Of a stretch of DNA of 64,000 bases, positions 12,843 to 23,889 are shown piece after piece; position 1 is the first letter of the stretch; each line of letters opens with the position of its first letter. Source of the DNA: Typhlomys cinereus (taxonomy: Eukaryota > Chordata > Mammalia > Rodentia > Platacanthomyidae); the NCBI GenBank assembly GCA_023101885.1, contig JALPQD010000233.1:2207501-2271500 (forward strand). Reading direction: 5' to 3'. The notes below the pieces were generated by a model. It was not told where the DNA came from. It saw only the letters and a list, made by a program, of their open reading frames with translations, and did no database searches. Both the position numbers and the translations under genes were made by a program.

Positions 12843-13785
12843 ATTTATTTAATTGAGCAAATGCACTCGATTGTCTTCCAATTTAGGAAAAAGAACACAT
12901 TAGGCAAATTAAAATTTTTTGCATGGGAACATATAGAAAAGTGGAAAGAAGTACAAAACTGAAAAATTCTTAACTGCATTTCTTAGGGCATAAGAAAGAA
13001 AAAATCCCAAGTTCAGAAAATTATATAAAGAGTGTTAAATACATTGAAGTGCTGCAACACCATGGGTGTTAATGAATGTTAGTCATACCAACAAAGAGTA
13101 TAATATTAATTTTCCATGGCTGTATAAAGAATATAGAATTTAAGACATAGGTCTCACATGAGAAAGAGTTAAAAAGATTATGCCATTCATGAATCATTAT
13201 CATCTCAAATGACTACTGAAAATTGAGCCAGGGAGAAACATCTACCTATTTGCTAAGATGAAATAGGAAAGAAAGCTCTCTCAGTTGATCCCTTTATGGG
13301 AATAAATGAATCTTACACATATGGGCCTCAACATTTGTATATCCCTGCTATAATTAAAAAACCCAAAACATACAGATTAAGAATTTTAATGTGATGACCC
13401 AAATGAACTGAGAAACCTCAGTCTTAAAGTTAAAGTGGAGATTGAGCTTCCCTTAACCTATCACTATGTATAACTCTGATCTCAAAGTTGCTGGAATTAT
13501 AGATCAAAAATAGGTTCACAAAAAATGACTAGAAAGATAACAAAAAAAAAAATTCATCATGATCAAGAGTTAGAAAAGCAAATAGGAACCAAAAAACTCA
13601 AGTGCTATTGATACTGGAATTTTCAGTATGGTTATTTAACACTTTGAAAATAATACTGGTAAAATAAAATTATAATATTATAATATAGATTATATAAAAT
13701 GATTGTATAAAAGACCTAACAGAACTTGCAATAATGTTAAAAATCAAAATGACTGTACCAATTATTTTCTGATATGAAACACCAA
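12843..13785. other. Unique AT-rich DNA
   Basis: No recognised content. Confidence 0.5.
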
Positions 13786-13789
13786 TGAG

Positions 13790-14130
13790 ACTCAACCAAT
13801 TTAAGGGGAGAAAAGGGATTTATTCACCTTACAGTTCCAGAGGGGATACAGTGCTTCATAACATGAAAAACATGGTTGTCTGACATGCCTGGAGAAGCCT
13901 AAATAACTACAGACATCATGGACACTGAAAGCTGCATGCAAGCCCAGAAGCAAACTCACTAACTGAGGCAGGGTGGGGCTAACAAACTTCAAGGCCTACC
14001 CTTTGTGAATGCCTTCTTCTAGCAATGAGATCCACTTCCTAAAGGTATCATAACTTCCCAAATAACTAAATATTCAAGGACATGAGCCTGTGGAGGACAA
14101 CTTATATTTCAAACCATGAAATTCCATCCC
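13790..14130 (-). repeat. LTR of the MaLR element (right-hand LTR in element sense)
   Basis: Homologous to 15185-15527 through GCAGGGTGGGGCTAAC, CCACTTCCTAAAGGTA and TAAATATTCAAGGACATGAG. Its middle (13850-13940) differs strongly from the other LTR. Confidence 0.65.
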
Positions 14131-15184
14131 TGGCCCCCATAGGCTCAATGCCATCTCATTATACAAACCATATCCAGTCTCCCTTTGACTCACAGCTGAT
14201 TTTGCTTCTTGGTGCTGAATGTAGGCAGAATCTCCCTTGGACAGTGCTTTAGATAGCAGGCAATTCCCTTGAAACTCTGAACTTCAGCTCTTCCTTACCA
14301 AAATAATTTGCATTCTTATGAGCGGGAGTCTTCCCTGAGGATCTTATTCTCAGAGAGCAGCCTTTTCTATTATCTATTTGGAGAGCAGACTTTGATTCAC
14401 TAATGGCACTAATCTCTTTAACAATACCTGCCATTTTGCTCTCTGCCTCCTTCTGGTTGAACTCTTCAATTTTGCTATTGCGTTTTTCCTCATCAAACCT
14501 CAGTCTGTGCTTTGTTCTGCCTGATTCCTGGCTCTTTGCTCTTTTCTCTTATAGTTCTTTCCAGTTATAACTGAACACAAGCACTAAAATGTACCCATGC
14601 CACATTGTCAAACTACATTACCTTAAAATTTCCTCTGTCAAGCACTCAAATTTAACTTCAGTCCAGCTTACAGGAGGAGGCCAAACTTAATCAAACTATC
14701 TAACAATATGTCACTTCATTTGACCCTCATCCAGTTCCAGAGTTTCTGTTCCCCTCTGGGGCATCACAAACTGGGTTTCCAATATCCACATCTCTAACAG
14801 CATCTGTTTCTTCCAAGCTCTCACAAGAATGGCCCTTTTGGCTCCATCTCTAAGATGCTTTTCACATTTTTCCCAACAATCCTTTCCAAAAGCTTACAAG
14901 CCATATTACAGTAATGGCCATACTTCTCTACTTCTGGAAACAAAGTTTTCTCTCCTTCATAAACAACGACTTCACTTTTGGTAATAGATACTAACTCTCA
15001 CAAAGCAACATCCTTATTTCTTTCTGGTACCAATTTCTCTCAACTTTAAAATACTTTCCATTGTGGTACCAGATGCTGTTAATCTCAAGCAATACTCCAT
15101 TTCTCAGTACCAATTTCTGTATCATTTTCTGTATTTTTCTTCCCTGTTGCTACTTACTATGAGACACCACTTAAGGAACTTAAG

Positions 15185-15527
15185 GAAAAACTTAAAGGAA
15201 AAAAAGGAGATTTACTGAGCTTATGGTTGCAGAAGGAGATACAGTCATAAAGTTAGAAAAGGCCTGGCTTCCCGGCAGAAGATGGAGATGGTTTAGGTCA
15301 CTACAGACAGGAGGGGCATCTAGAATTGCTGCATGCAAGTTCAAGGGCACACTCACTAACTGAAGCAGGGTGGGGCTAATAAATCTCCAGGTCCATCCCC
15401 TGTGACTGCCTTCCTCCAGTAAGGATCCACTTCCTAAAGATACCATAACCTTCCCAAACAACTAAATATTCAAACACATGAGCCACTGGGAGACAACTCA
15501 CATTCAAGTCATGACAATGGCTTTACA
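15185..15527 (-). repeat. LTR of the MaLR element (left-hand LTR in element sense)
   Basis: Carries the shared LTR motifs and, at 15239-15349, the segment that reappears inverted at 15978-16089. A small direct repeat of ACTTAAGGA units sits at its edge (15170-15200). Confidence 0.65.
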
Positions 15528-15530
15528 AAT

Positions 15531-15977
15531 AGAAAGAGTGAACAGATCAAACCATTAATCAATATTCTTAAAAGACAATTGCTAATGAAAGGTTTCAAGG
15601 ATTTATCAGAATCATTCTATAGAAGGCAAAACATGAAGGAGAGGTTTGAGATCTGGGGGACAGAATAGAAAGATTAAAAGTAATAAAGAAAAAATATTAG
15701 AAAAGAAATATTCAAATGGTAAAGAATTCCAGATTTAATAAAAGACATGAATCTTCTGGTTAATGAAACATAAGAAAATGTGTAATAGTAAATAAATTAA
15801 ATTTATACCCAGACTGAATTAATATGAAACTGCAAAACAACAATGAGACAAAGTATAGAAAGTAAATGAAGCTACTAGTTTCAGAGAGTAAAAGGAGGGT
15901 GTACATTGCTATGCTGTTTAGTAATCACTGCCCTGACTGAAATAGCAGTGTTTTTAAGTGTTCTACATTATCTAGTC
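15531..15977. other. Unique spacer between inverted arms
   Basis: A-rich sequence with nothing recognised. Confidence 0.5.
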
Positions 15978-16089
15978 TGCCCTTGAACTTGCATGCAGCA
16001 GTCCTAGATGCCCTTCCTGTCTGTAGTGACCTAAACCATCTCCATCTTCTGCCAGGAAGCCAGGCCTTTTCTAACTTATATGACTGTAT
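15978..16089 (+). repeat. Inverted, near-identical fragment of the MaLR LTR
   Basis: The segment is the reverse complement of 15239-15349 with about five differences over 112 bases. It lacks the rest of the LTR on both sides. Together with the LTR it forms inverted arms with a spacer of about 630 bp. The identity is far higher than between the two LTRs of the parent element. Confidence 0.85.
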
Positions 16090-16222
16090 GATACAGAGTT
16101 CACAGGAATGAGGGAGAGACAGAAATTGAGAGGCAGACAGACAGACAGACAGTCAGACACAGAGGCACACAGACACACAGAACACACTATACACATATAC
16201 ATACATACATGTACACATATAC

Positions 16223-16266
<44 letters not shown>

Positions 16267-16270
16267 GAGA
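16090..16270. repeat. Compound microsatellite (CAGA, CA, TA)
   Basis: A GA/CAGACA-rich part is followed by CACA/TACA units and a pure (TA)n run at about 16229-16262. It directly follows the inverted LTR fragment. The (TA)n can extrude as a cruciform. Reading frames across it are spurious. Confidence 0.9.
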
Positions 16271-16694
16271 GAAAAAGAGAGGTACAAGCAAAGGTACAAG
16301 TCAAGATACAAAGTATGAAAATTACACTGTTGGAAACTTATCCATTGAAATGTTTTGTACAGAGACTAAGAAAAAAAAGACATATGAAAATAAGCTCTTA
16401 ATTATTACATGCAGACATATATAATTTTAAGGTAGATTTTTTCCAGATTATTGATTTCCTTTTTCCACCTAATTGATTTCAATCATAATTAACTATATAT
16501 ATAATAATAATATATATATATTGTTCATATCAGTAGTTAGATTGTAGCTATAAGGAAGCATAGCATGTATAACAAAGTAGTTTTGCATCTTTCCTCCCCC
16601 ATATTATCTCTCTGGCTCAAAGTAAGTCTCAGAATTATACAAAAGGATAACTTTCCCTAATAGTGTTAAAAGATTCTATTGTCAGGAATAACAG
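16271..16694. other. Unique AT-rich DNA
   Basis: A second short (AT) patch lies at 16493-16522; nothing else is recognised. Confidence 0.5.
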
Positions 16695-16905
16695 TAATGA
16701 TAATTAACTATTACTGAAAGACATCATGGTATGTGCCTCATGCTAAGTGATGAATTGCATCCTCATAACAACTCTGGATATTATTGGCCATTTTACCCTC
16801 ATATCATAGGTAAGACAATTAAGGCTTAAATGCTTATTTAAATTACAGAGCTACTAAATAAGCAAAGCAATTCTTGATATATCATCCCAAAAGACTTGTA
16901 CTCAA
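16695..16905 (+). mobile_element. MIR (ancient tRNA-derived SINE)
   Basis: The order GGTATGTGCCTCATGCTAAG, CATCCTCATAACAACTCTGG, CCATTTTACCCTCATATCA, TAAGACAATTAAGGCTTAAA, TTACAGAGCTACTAAATAAG follows the mammalian-wide MIR consensus. It is highly diverged, as expected for its age. Confidence 0.75.
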
Positions 16906-17275
16906 AAGACTCCTTAGCACAAGTTGTGATGGTTTGACGTTGTTTGTCATGCAGACTGTTGTTGATTTATATTTTTAATAAAATTACTGTTTTTTTACAA
17001 TCCATTGAAATACATAAAAGTTTAATTAAACCTTTTTCACATAAATTCAGATATGTGAAAGAGAAAAACTATGAAATAGTGAAAATCTAGTCTCAAAAAT
17101 GTATTTTAATTCACTATTATCTCTTTTAGTAAATAGACTCCAATATTGATTTCTAGTTATTAACAAGCAACAACAGCATCTCCTGGTGTTAATAATTGCT
17201 TTATATAAATGAATCTGTTGGAAGTTAGAGTTTGACAGATTTCTGCCATCCCTTCAACTGTCCTTAATATTTCCA
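16906..17275. other. Unique AT-rich DNA
   Basis: No recognised content. Confidence 0.5.
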
Positions 17276-17565
17276 CTGAAAGCTACTTTTTTTTTATTTA
17301 TTCAATTGTGTGTGTGTGCGTATGTATGTGTGCGTGCGTCTGTGTGTGTGTAGAACCACGGACGAATTCGCGAACCACCATGGACGCCTCCACTTCCTCC
17401 GCCCCGGGATTCACAGGCTCCGCCCTACCAGGACCAGAAACGCAGGCCACCCCCGCTTCCGCTTGGCAGTCTATACGTGGGATCTGGGATCCGAACTCAG
17501 GACGTTCCGCCTGCAAAGCGGAGGCTTAACCCCTGAGCCACCTCTCCAGCCCTGAAAGCTACTTT
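17276..17565 (-). mobile_element. Young tRNA-derived SINE, copy A, with 13-bp TSD
   Basis: Flanked by TGAAAGCTACTTT at 17277-17289 and 17553-17565. On the minus strand it starts GGGCTGGAGAGGTGGCTCAG with an A box and carries a GAGTTCGGATCCC B box. It then has a CpG-rich body including GCGAATTCGTCCGTGGTTC, a short imperfect CA tract and a T-rich (A-rich in sense) tail. Intact ends, the perfect TSD and many CpGs indicate recent insertion. Reading frames across it are shadows. Confidence 0.95.
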
Positions 17566-18109
17566 CAATGACCTTTTAAGACATTTCGAATAAGAAATGT
17601 AATTATCATTACAAATATACTCTATGCCATTATCATTCATTTAACAGAAAAAACTGACTTTAATTAAAACACAGAAGTTTTAATTGTCAATATGATGATA
17701 AGCATCGCATTTAACCTAATTTGTAGCATTTAAATACATTACTGAAAATTATTATACCCATTTAGGATTGACTACACTGATTTATTGTGTATACATATTC
17801 ACCTGATTTAAATTTGAACGTGCTTCTGAGTTACTCATCATTATATAGATCCTTTTCTTTTCTGCATAAATGGCAAACATCACTGCTTTTAGCCATTACA
17901 CAATTGATTTTCCTGATTCTCAATGAATTCCAACCAAAGACTGAATGTAAACAATGACAAAGCTGTTTTTAAAAAGGCAGTCTAACCTATAGTCATAGTC
18001 CAGTTCTAGGAGTTCACACCCCTAACTCTTCTTAGTGTTGTTAATGAAGAGGAGATAGAATAGCATCTCACTATAAAATTACGTTAAAATAAAATGTGCT
18101 CCCGTAACA
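17566..18109. other. Unique AT-rich DNA
   Basis: No recognised content. Confidence 0.5.
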
Positions 18110-18450
18110 AAGGAAACAGAAGATATGAAATCAGCTGATTATGATATCTGCTGTGGCTGTGAATAAACCCAGAGCCTGATAGATGTGCTTTGCTTATTTG
18201 GGACTTGAAAGCCTTGAAGTCAGGAGGATGGATGACTGCTTAACGAGAACAACATCACATATTTGTGCCAGACAAGAAATTTAACTTGGCGCCAATAGAC
18301 TGTGATGCTTGCCTACACTCAATATTCAGATCATGACTATTTAATTCATCTGTCAATGATTTACTCCTGATTTACATAACACCTGCTTGGAATCTCTATG
18401 CAGAGTGTAGCACACCAGATTTGTTTTCAATGTAATGTAGAAGGAGTGTT
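18110..18450. promoter_or_regulatory. Candidate conserved non-coding element with TTGGCGCCAA palindrome
   Basis: Repeat-free block with AAATCAGCTGATTATGATAT, TGTGAATAAACCC, the 10-bp palindrome TTGGCGCCAA at 18286-18295 (E2F-like; NFI half-sites without the usual spacer), TTTAATTCATCTGTCAATGA and a run of short AT-rich homeobox-like sites. Sequence complexity and a retained CpG core suggest constraint; this is inference. Confidence 0.35.
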
Positions 18451-18779
18451 CTGAGCACTTAAGGAACAATATTTTTTCTAATACTGTTTGCGTTTCATTG
18501 AGACACTTGTGCTTTAATTGTTGTGGCTAGAAATCAGATATAGTGACATGTGAAATGAAACCCATAAATATTCCAATATCAGGGTAGTCTCTAGGTATTT
18601 TAAATTAAGATTGGAGTCTTAATTCACCATATCAAACAAAAGTGGGTAAAAAAGGAAGATAATTGCAAAACAGATCTGATGCTAATACAGAAGAATGCAA
18701 CTATAAATGTAATAAATGAAAAAGAAAGCAAGTCATTTATAACTTAACAAACCATACGGTCATATTTTCATAACTTTTG

Positions 18780-18903
18780 GAATAGTATATATCATTTAAA
18801 TTCCAGGGCCCATATAAGCTAATGGACAAGAGGGTGGGAGGTGGCAGGTAGAAAACACCAAGAGAGAAAGGGGAGGGAAGTAAGGGATGAAAGAGGTAGA
18901 AAA
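18780..18903 (+). mobile_element. Old L1 3' end, left part (interrupted)
   Basis: The purine tract GGGAGGTGGCAGGTAGAAAA, with GAGAAAGGGGAGGGAAG, is the polypurine part of an L1 3' UTR. The same element continues at 19664 after a younger L1 insertion. Confidence 0.65.
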
Positions 18904-19663
18904 TGGTTACTTTTTTATTAAATGGGTGATTGACCCCTCCCATTGCCTAATGCCATATGACCCTGCGATTCCACTTTTAGGTATAAGTATTACATCTACC
19001 CCTGGATGTGCTCTTATAATAAGACTCCAGTTTAACAGCTTTCTGTTTCTGGCCAGGGGGTAACATACAGTGCCCATCACAATGGAGTGAAGGGCATTGC
19101 AGGAGCAACAAAACTGCAAAAGAAAATCAATGAACCACTATCCAGAACTTCAGAGACTCTATATCAATCACCTAGAACTAGACCAGACTAATCTCTCCCC
19201 ATCCTGAAGCTCAGGGACATTTGCGGAAGAGGGGGCAGTAAGAGTGTAAGAGCAAAAGGATGGGAGGAGCAATGATTTGCAAGATACTCCACACAAGTTA
19301 GGGCCGAAGCAATCATAATTGGACATTGCATGCCTGGTGCAATGCTAAAGGCACCAAGATCCTTGGAGGCAAGGGATTGACAGCCACAGTAGTGTTCCTA
19401 TGCTTAAGGGGAACACAGGAAAGGGTTCAGGGAAATGCCACTGGGTCCTTGTACATCATCGGAGAGGAGGGCCCAGAGGAGAGTCAGGCATGCACAAGAA
19501 AGGACTCTGGGAATCTGGGCAGGAGGCACAGGGGGATGGGGCGGAAAGGGTGAGGGGAGGGGGAGCAGGGGGTTCGGGGGGAGGAGGAGGGAGGGAGGGA
19601 ACTGGTGTACCTATTAAGTTTGTATGAGCTGAAATAATAATAAAAATGTATTATAAAAAAAAA
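18904..19663 (+). mobile_element. 5'-truncated L1 inserted into older L1, with about 15-bp TSD
   Basis: The left end holds the last part of ORF2: CCATATGACCCTGCGATTCC translates to the conserved Tyr-Asp-Pro-Ala-Ile-Pro region near the ORF2 C-terminus, followed by Leu-Leu-Gly-Ile. Then follow a 3' UTR with CTCTCCCCATCCTGAAGCTC, a G-rich purine tract (19530-19600), AATAATAATAAAAATG and poly-A. GAAAGAGGTAG(A/G)AAA flanks it at 18889-18903 and 19664-19678. About 760 bp remain of an original 6-7 kb; it is dead by truncation. Confidence 0.85.
19554..19600 (+). other. G-quadruplex-forming tract in L1 3' UTR
   Basis: At 19554-19581 four runs of at least four G are separated by loops of 1, 4 and 3 bases. 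GGGAGGGAGGG follows at 19589-19599. This is the classic G4 pattern on the plus strand and typical of L1 3' UTR polypurine tracts. Confidence 0.85.
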
Positions 19664-19800
19664 GAAAGAGGTAGGAAAGGGGGAGAAAGGGAGGAATGGG
19701 GGAACAGAAGTGGTAAGGGAGGGGACAAGGATACCTATTCATTAAGCTTGTATAACTAGGTAAAATAAAAAATATATTAAACAAACAAATAAATAATATA
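19664..19800 (+). mobile_element. Old L1 3' end, right part
   Basis: Continuation of the purine tract (AAAGGGGGAGAAAGGGAGG), then CTATTCATTAAGCTTGTATA, GTAAAATAAAAAATATATT and a tail of AAACAAACAAATAAATAAT. It resumes where 18903 stops. Confidence 0.7.
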
Positions 19801-20024
19801 GATATGTCAAGTCTTGCATTGATTATATCGAATAATATTTGGCAAATGCTGTGTACACATAAAAGCAAAGGCTAACTTTATTTTATTTTACAAACTTTGT
19901 TTAAGATAAAATATCATTAACTTATGTCCTATTAATATTACATATATAGATGACATTTTGGAAAATTGAAACCCTAGTTATGAAATTAAAAAAGTTAATT
20001 GTGATAATAGCTCTGCCATAGTCT

Positions 20025-20365
20025 ATTCTGACTGCCACGAGAAAAATACCACAGATTGGCTAGCTTAAATAAAAGAATTTATTTTTCTCAATTCCACATG
20101 CTACAAAGACCGAGTGCAAGGTAGTTCTATTCTTTAGCTTGTTCAGTTTGAGCTAACTATTTGTGAATTCAGATAACCTCTTGTTTTTATTCACACCCCC
20201 CAAAATAGAGGACAGACTGGTGTTCCACTGGAAGCCGTATCTTGTTATAGAAACTCAAACATTACAGTATCGCCTAATCCTAATCACTTCCCAAAAGCCC
20301 CATCTCCAAAACCCTCACAAATTTTGAGGGGACAAAATCATCTTGTCTATAGCAACTAAATTGAT
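20025..20365 (-). mobile_element. Ancient MaLR LTR (MLT1/MST-like)
   Basis: On the plus strand GAGAAAAATACCACAGATTG, then AATTTATTTTTCTCAATTCC, and later CCTAATCACTTCCCAAAAGC, CCCCATCTCCAAAACC, ending GTCTATAGCA. This is the reversed MLT1/MST signature. Confidence 0.7.
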
Positions 20366-20559
20366 ATTAAGTCATTCTAAATGCAGTCATTTACAACAAA
20401 TAATGTATCATTGCATGGATCTTTATTACACTGTGAATGCTTACATTGAATCAAACTGGTTTTCATCAACACTGATTTAAGTACAATGAGAAAAACATAC
20501 TCCAATTGTTGCAATAGGACAGTATGCCATAAAGAACGTCATGAAAAATTTGCTGATCT
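20366..20559. other. Unique DNA
   Basis: No recognised content. Confidence 0.45.
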
Positions 20560-20885
20560 GAGGTAATGTCTGCTGGCCTGTTCCGATTAGCATGCTTTCC
20601 ATGGAGTCCACATACTGAAAGGTTAACCTCCAAAATCCTATATGAATGGTTAGGAAAACAATTAAGACTAGATGAAGTCATGTGATTAAGGACCTCAGAA
20701 TGGCTTTCTTGGTTTTGGAGAGACAAAGTGCAGAAATCTGAGTTACCAGACTTAACTCTGTCTCACTATGCTGGATCCACTTCACTGTCAATTAACAGAA
20801 AGCACCGCAGCAGATGCTGGTGCCATGTTACATCCCAGGCATCAGAACCATGAGCTTTAGCAATGTGAAAATGACATACCTTTAA
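20560..20885 (+). mobile_element. Old MaLR/ERVL-type LTR
   Basis: GAAGTCATGTGATTAAGGAC, TGCTGGATCCACTTCACTG, ACAGAAAGCACCGCAGCAG, ATGCTGGTGCCATG and CATCAGAACCATGAGC recall the 3' half of rodent MaLR/ERVL LTRs. Boundaries and family are uncertain. Confidence 0.45.
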
Positions 20886-21074
20886 ATATTGAATGGATTA
20901 TGGTAGTAGTTGAACTAAGAAGAAAATTTAAGATGTGATCAGATAAAACATTCTAAATTAACAAAAATGACCACTTATTAATTATAATTTAATGTTTTCC
21001 ATTTGCTGATGTGCATATTAATAAACATGTATTTTAGTAGTCATTAATAGTTTTTAAATAACAATTAGCTGAAA

Positions 21075-21745
21075 AGGAGAATTTTTAATATTTATTTTAT
21101 TCTTTAGAGTTTCATATATGCATACAATAAATCTGTTATTTTCAACATCTATCACCTAATCCCATTCACCCTCTTTTTTCCACTTCAAGCCATCATCCTG
21201 AGTCTCACTCCTAGGTTCCTGTCCTCCTGTGTATGTGGCCCACAGAGTTTCAATCACTTGCTCTAGCATGGATGATATATCAGTGGAAAAATAGCTCCCA
21301 TACTATCACTTTTCAGTCCTGCATTAACCCTCAATTATCTCCAAAGAGATGTGGTGCTTCTTGAGATCTTGTTCTATGTCTCATGAAATATTGGCAGGTC
21401 AAATTTTGTGCTGGTCTTGTGGAAGTAGATACAATTGCAGTAAGTTCATATATACAGCTGCCCTGTCATGCACAGTAAATACTATCTGGTAGCAACTTTC
21501 CTGACTCCAGGCTTGTACTGTCTTACTACCCCTATTATGTGATGCTGTATGAGCTTTTGGGAGGGAAGGAGGTGATTAAGAGGTCTTGTTCAAAAGAAAT
21601 TACCCAAAATAAAAGGCAACATGGTAAATTGGAAAGTAAAAGTAGTTCCAAAGGATGGTGGCTGAGGGTGTCAATGTTATGTAGAGCAGAAGATATTAGG
21701 TAGATTTATTATTAATTTTAGAATCTTCTATCAACCTGAAGTCTA
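21075..21745 (-). mobile_element. L1 3' UTR (rodent type)
   Basis: Reading the minus strand, the 3' end is at the left (TATTTATTTTATTCTTTAGA, then TCATATATGCATACAATAAA, reversed). Further in lie CTTGCTCTAGCATGG, GTGCTGGTCTTGTGGAAG and CAGCTGCCCTGTCATGCAC, the reverse of a well-known rodent Lx-like 3' UTR. Non-coding. Confidence 0.75.
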
Positions 21746-22419
21746 TAGTTAATGAACTATGATATAATTAGGGGTTCTAACTAGATGAGTAAATTTCTAA
21801 CTGTTATTGACATAAAACATATGAAATGGATAACTGAGGAAAAAATAGCTGTATAAGATGATGAAAATATTTGTTTTTTAGTTTCTATATGTACTTCATC
21901 AGTGTATGTTTCCTAGAAGTATACAATAGAACATTTCAAAAAGCATATATTTGTACTGCATAAATATGCTATTAGGTTTTTATTAATTGGCAATTTCAAT
22001 TCAATGAATATACTGTGTACAGCATGAGGTTTTGTATTAGATAAGCATTGTGGATATACTAAATATAACTAATGGATATAGCCACTATCTTAATAAATCA
22101 AGAGTTTGCAGTGAAAAATCAAGAGTTTAGTGCCAAGCAGACCAGGATCACTGTCTCTACACATTGGTCAATCATGCTTCTCTGCATTAAATACCTTCCA
22201 TTGGAAAAGGAAGGAGAGTTTTTCTAATCTATGAATGTAACGATAAATGTCTAGATGGAAGTTTGATATAATGTCCTTTAAGCTAATTTTTAGTAGTTTG
22301 TTCTTCTCTCAGGCCTATGATCTCCCCTTTCCACATATTCTTGGTCTGGTTTACATTATGAGGAGTGTGTTATAACATGGACTTTTAATCAGACAGTAGC
22401 TGATTATACGTATAATCTT
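21746..22419. other. AT-rich DNA between L1 pieces
   Basis: Not recognised. It contains a short tandem duplication of AATCAAGAGTTT units near 22097-22130. It may be diverged L1 or an inserted unknown. Confidence 0.4.
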
Positions 22420-22830
22420 CATGCCACTATTGTACCAATGGTTACCTATTGTCAGGTTGGTTGCAGTTGAAGCTTGCTTAATTCACAACTGGTTGAGATT
22501 GTGGCTGTCTAACTTCCCCCCAGCAAATTGCACATTATCTTCTGGTACTATGAAATTTGGCTGGCAGGGAAGAGGTTTTTAGATTAGTTTGGTCTTGTTT
22601 TCTCTGTGTCCTGTGCTGAACACGTGTGACGTATTCAGTAGTATAGGCTTACTATCACATTAATGTGGGAAACCAAGAGCAATGGTAAAAACCTATATAG
22701 TTTAGGGAGCCTTTGAGACTTCTCTGGCCAACAGCTAATTCAGGTGTGTTATGTATCTGGCACTGAGAGTTATGTTTAGCTCTATAGGCAAAGCATTATT
22801 ATTACTTGTGCTTTAATTCTCTCCCAAGTA
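22420..22830 (-). mobile_element. Probable further L1 3' UTR portion
   Basis: GGTTGGTTGCAGTTGAAGC, TGTGGCTGTCTAACTTCC, CTGTGTCCTGTGCTGAACA, AACAGCTAATTCAGGTGTG and TCTGGCACTGAGAGTTATG recall a rodent L1-associated sequence and lie on the expected side of the 21.1-21.7 kb fragment. Based on memory; moderate doubt about family and strand. Confidence 0.45.
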
Positions 22831-23254
22831 TTAGAATAAAATATAATTTTTTATTATTGAAATGTGTGTATGTATTGGTAAAAATAAAGTTTTACATGAA
22901 CTATGTGATGTTTGCAATATGAATGTACATGTAAATGTGCCTGTACATATGCACATATATGTGAGTAAATTTAACATAAAATACACACAAGAACAATCTT
23001 CAGATTTCAAATGATGTGAATAAAGTGCTGAAAATGTAAGCATAGTTGTAAAAATGATAAATCTCATATTTAAAATTCTAATCCAAGTATTAGTATGGTA
23101 GAAAAAAATCTGTTCATTAAAATACTACATTGACATTTTCAAACTTTGTGATTATAACACTAAACATCTATATTCAGCATATTTTAAATATAAACTACAC
23201 TATGAGACATATCTATATCACATACATGTTATAAAACACACAGTGCATATGATT
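22831..23254. other. Unique AT-rich DNA
   Basis: No recognised content. Confidence 0.45.
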
Positions 23255-23630
23255 GTACTGGTTTCTCATTGTTATGACAAAATACCAGACAAAAGCAACT
23301 TAATAAAGTAGAAGTTTAGTTTGGACCATGGTTTAATATACAATTCATAATGCCATGGAACTCATAGCAGCAGGGACTTAAGGCTACATTGTGTCTGTTG
23401 TCAGAGAGCAGAAAGTGATGGCTATTCATGCTTACCTCAGTTTCTCTTTTTTAATTATCTCTTGTACTGGTAGTCATGTAATGGTTCTTAACTACAGTTA
23501 GGGTGGGTCTTCCCAAGCAATTAGTTCAATTTAGAAATTTGTCTCATAAACAGACCCAAAAGCTGTTTTTCTATGCAATTTTAGGTTTGCCAAGTTGACA
23601 TTAATATAATCTGTAGCAATGATTGTTAAC
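23255..23630 (+). mobile_element. hAT-like DNA transposon (URR1-like)
   Basis: Starts near TTGTTATGACAAAATACCAG and ACAAAAGCAACTTAATAAAG. It has GCAGAAAGTGATGGC in the middle, GGGTGGGTCTTCCCAAGCAA, and ends with TTTGCCAAGTTGACATTAAT. This follows the rodent URR1 pattern end to end (about 375 bp). Non-autonomous, no transposase frame. Confidence 0.65.
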
Positions 23631-23889
23631 ATATCAATCATAACTCAATAAAAATATTAAGCAAAACAAAGCAACACAAAAGAGCAGTTTAATTTCTTTG
23701 CTCATGAATCTGTTATTCATGAAAGTTTGGGGACAGATGGCATTATCACTCCTGATTGAACCGATCAATAGCAGAAGCCATAAGTTTTGCTTCTTCCTTA
23801 GAAAAACAATTCAGTCATCATTTCAAAGCTGTCTTATCAATACTTCACTGTGAAAGGGAGAAAAGTTGAAGTGATACTACACCTACCTG

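Larger units (their letters stand above)
13786..15530 (-). mobile_element. Near-complete MaLR element (two LTRs plus non-coding interior)
   Basis: Two LTR-like blocks in the same (minus) orientation lie at about 13790-14130 and 15185-15527. Both contain AACTCACTAACTGA or a close variant, GCAGGGTGGGGCTAA, GATCCACTTCCTAAAG and ACATGAGCC. They flank about 1 kb of non-coding DNA. LTR, interior, LTR at about 1.7 kb total is the size typical of non-autonomous MaLR elements, which carry no gag/pol. The two LTRs are very diverged from each other by eye, so the insertion is old, or the two blocks derive from separate insertions. Confidence 0.65.

Noticed and set aside
17290..17552. A tRNA gene
   Set aside because: The head has A- and B-box-like strings but is the tRNA-derived part of a SINE with body, tail and target duplications; the anticodon arm does not fold like a functional tRNA.
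18904..19200. A functional L1 ORF2
   Set aside because: Only the last codons remain and frames are interrupted; the element is 5'-truncated.
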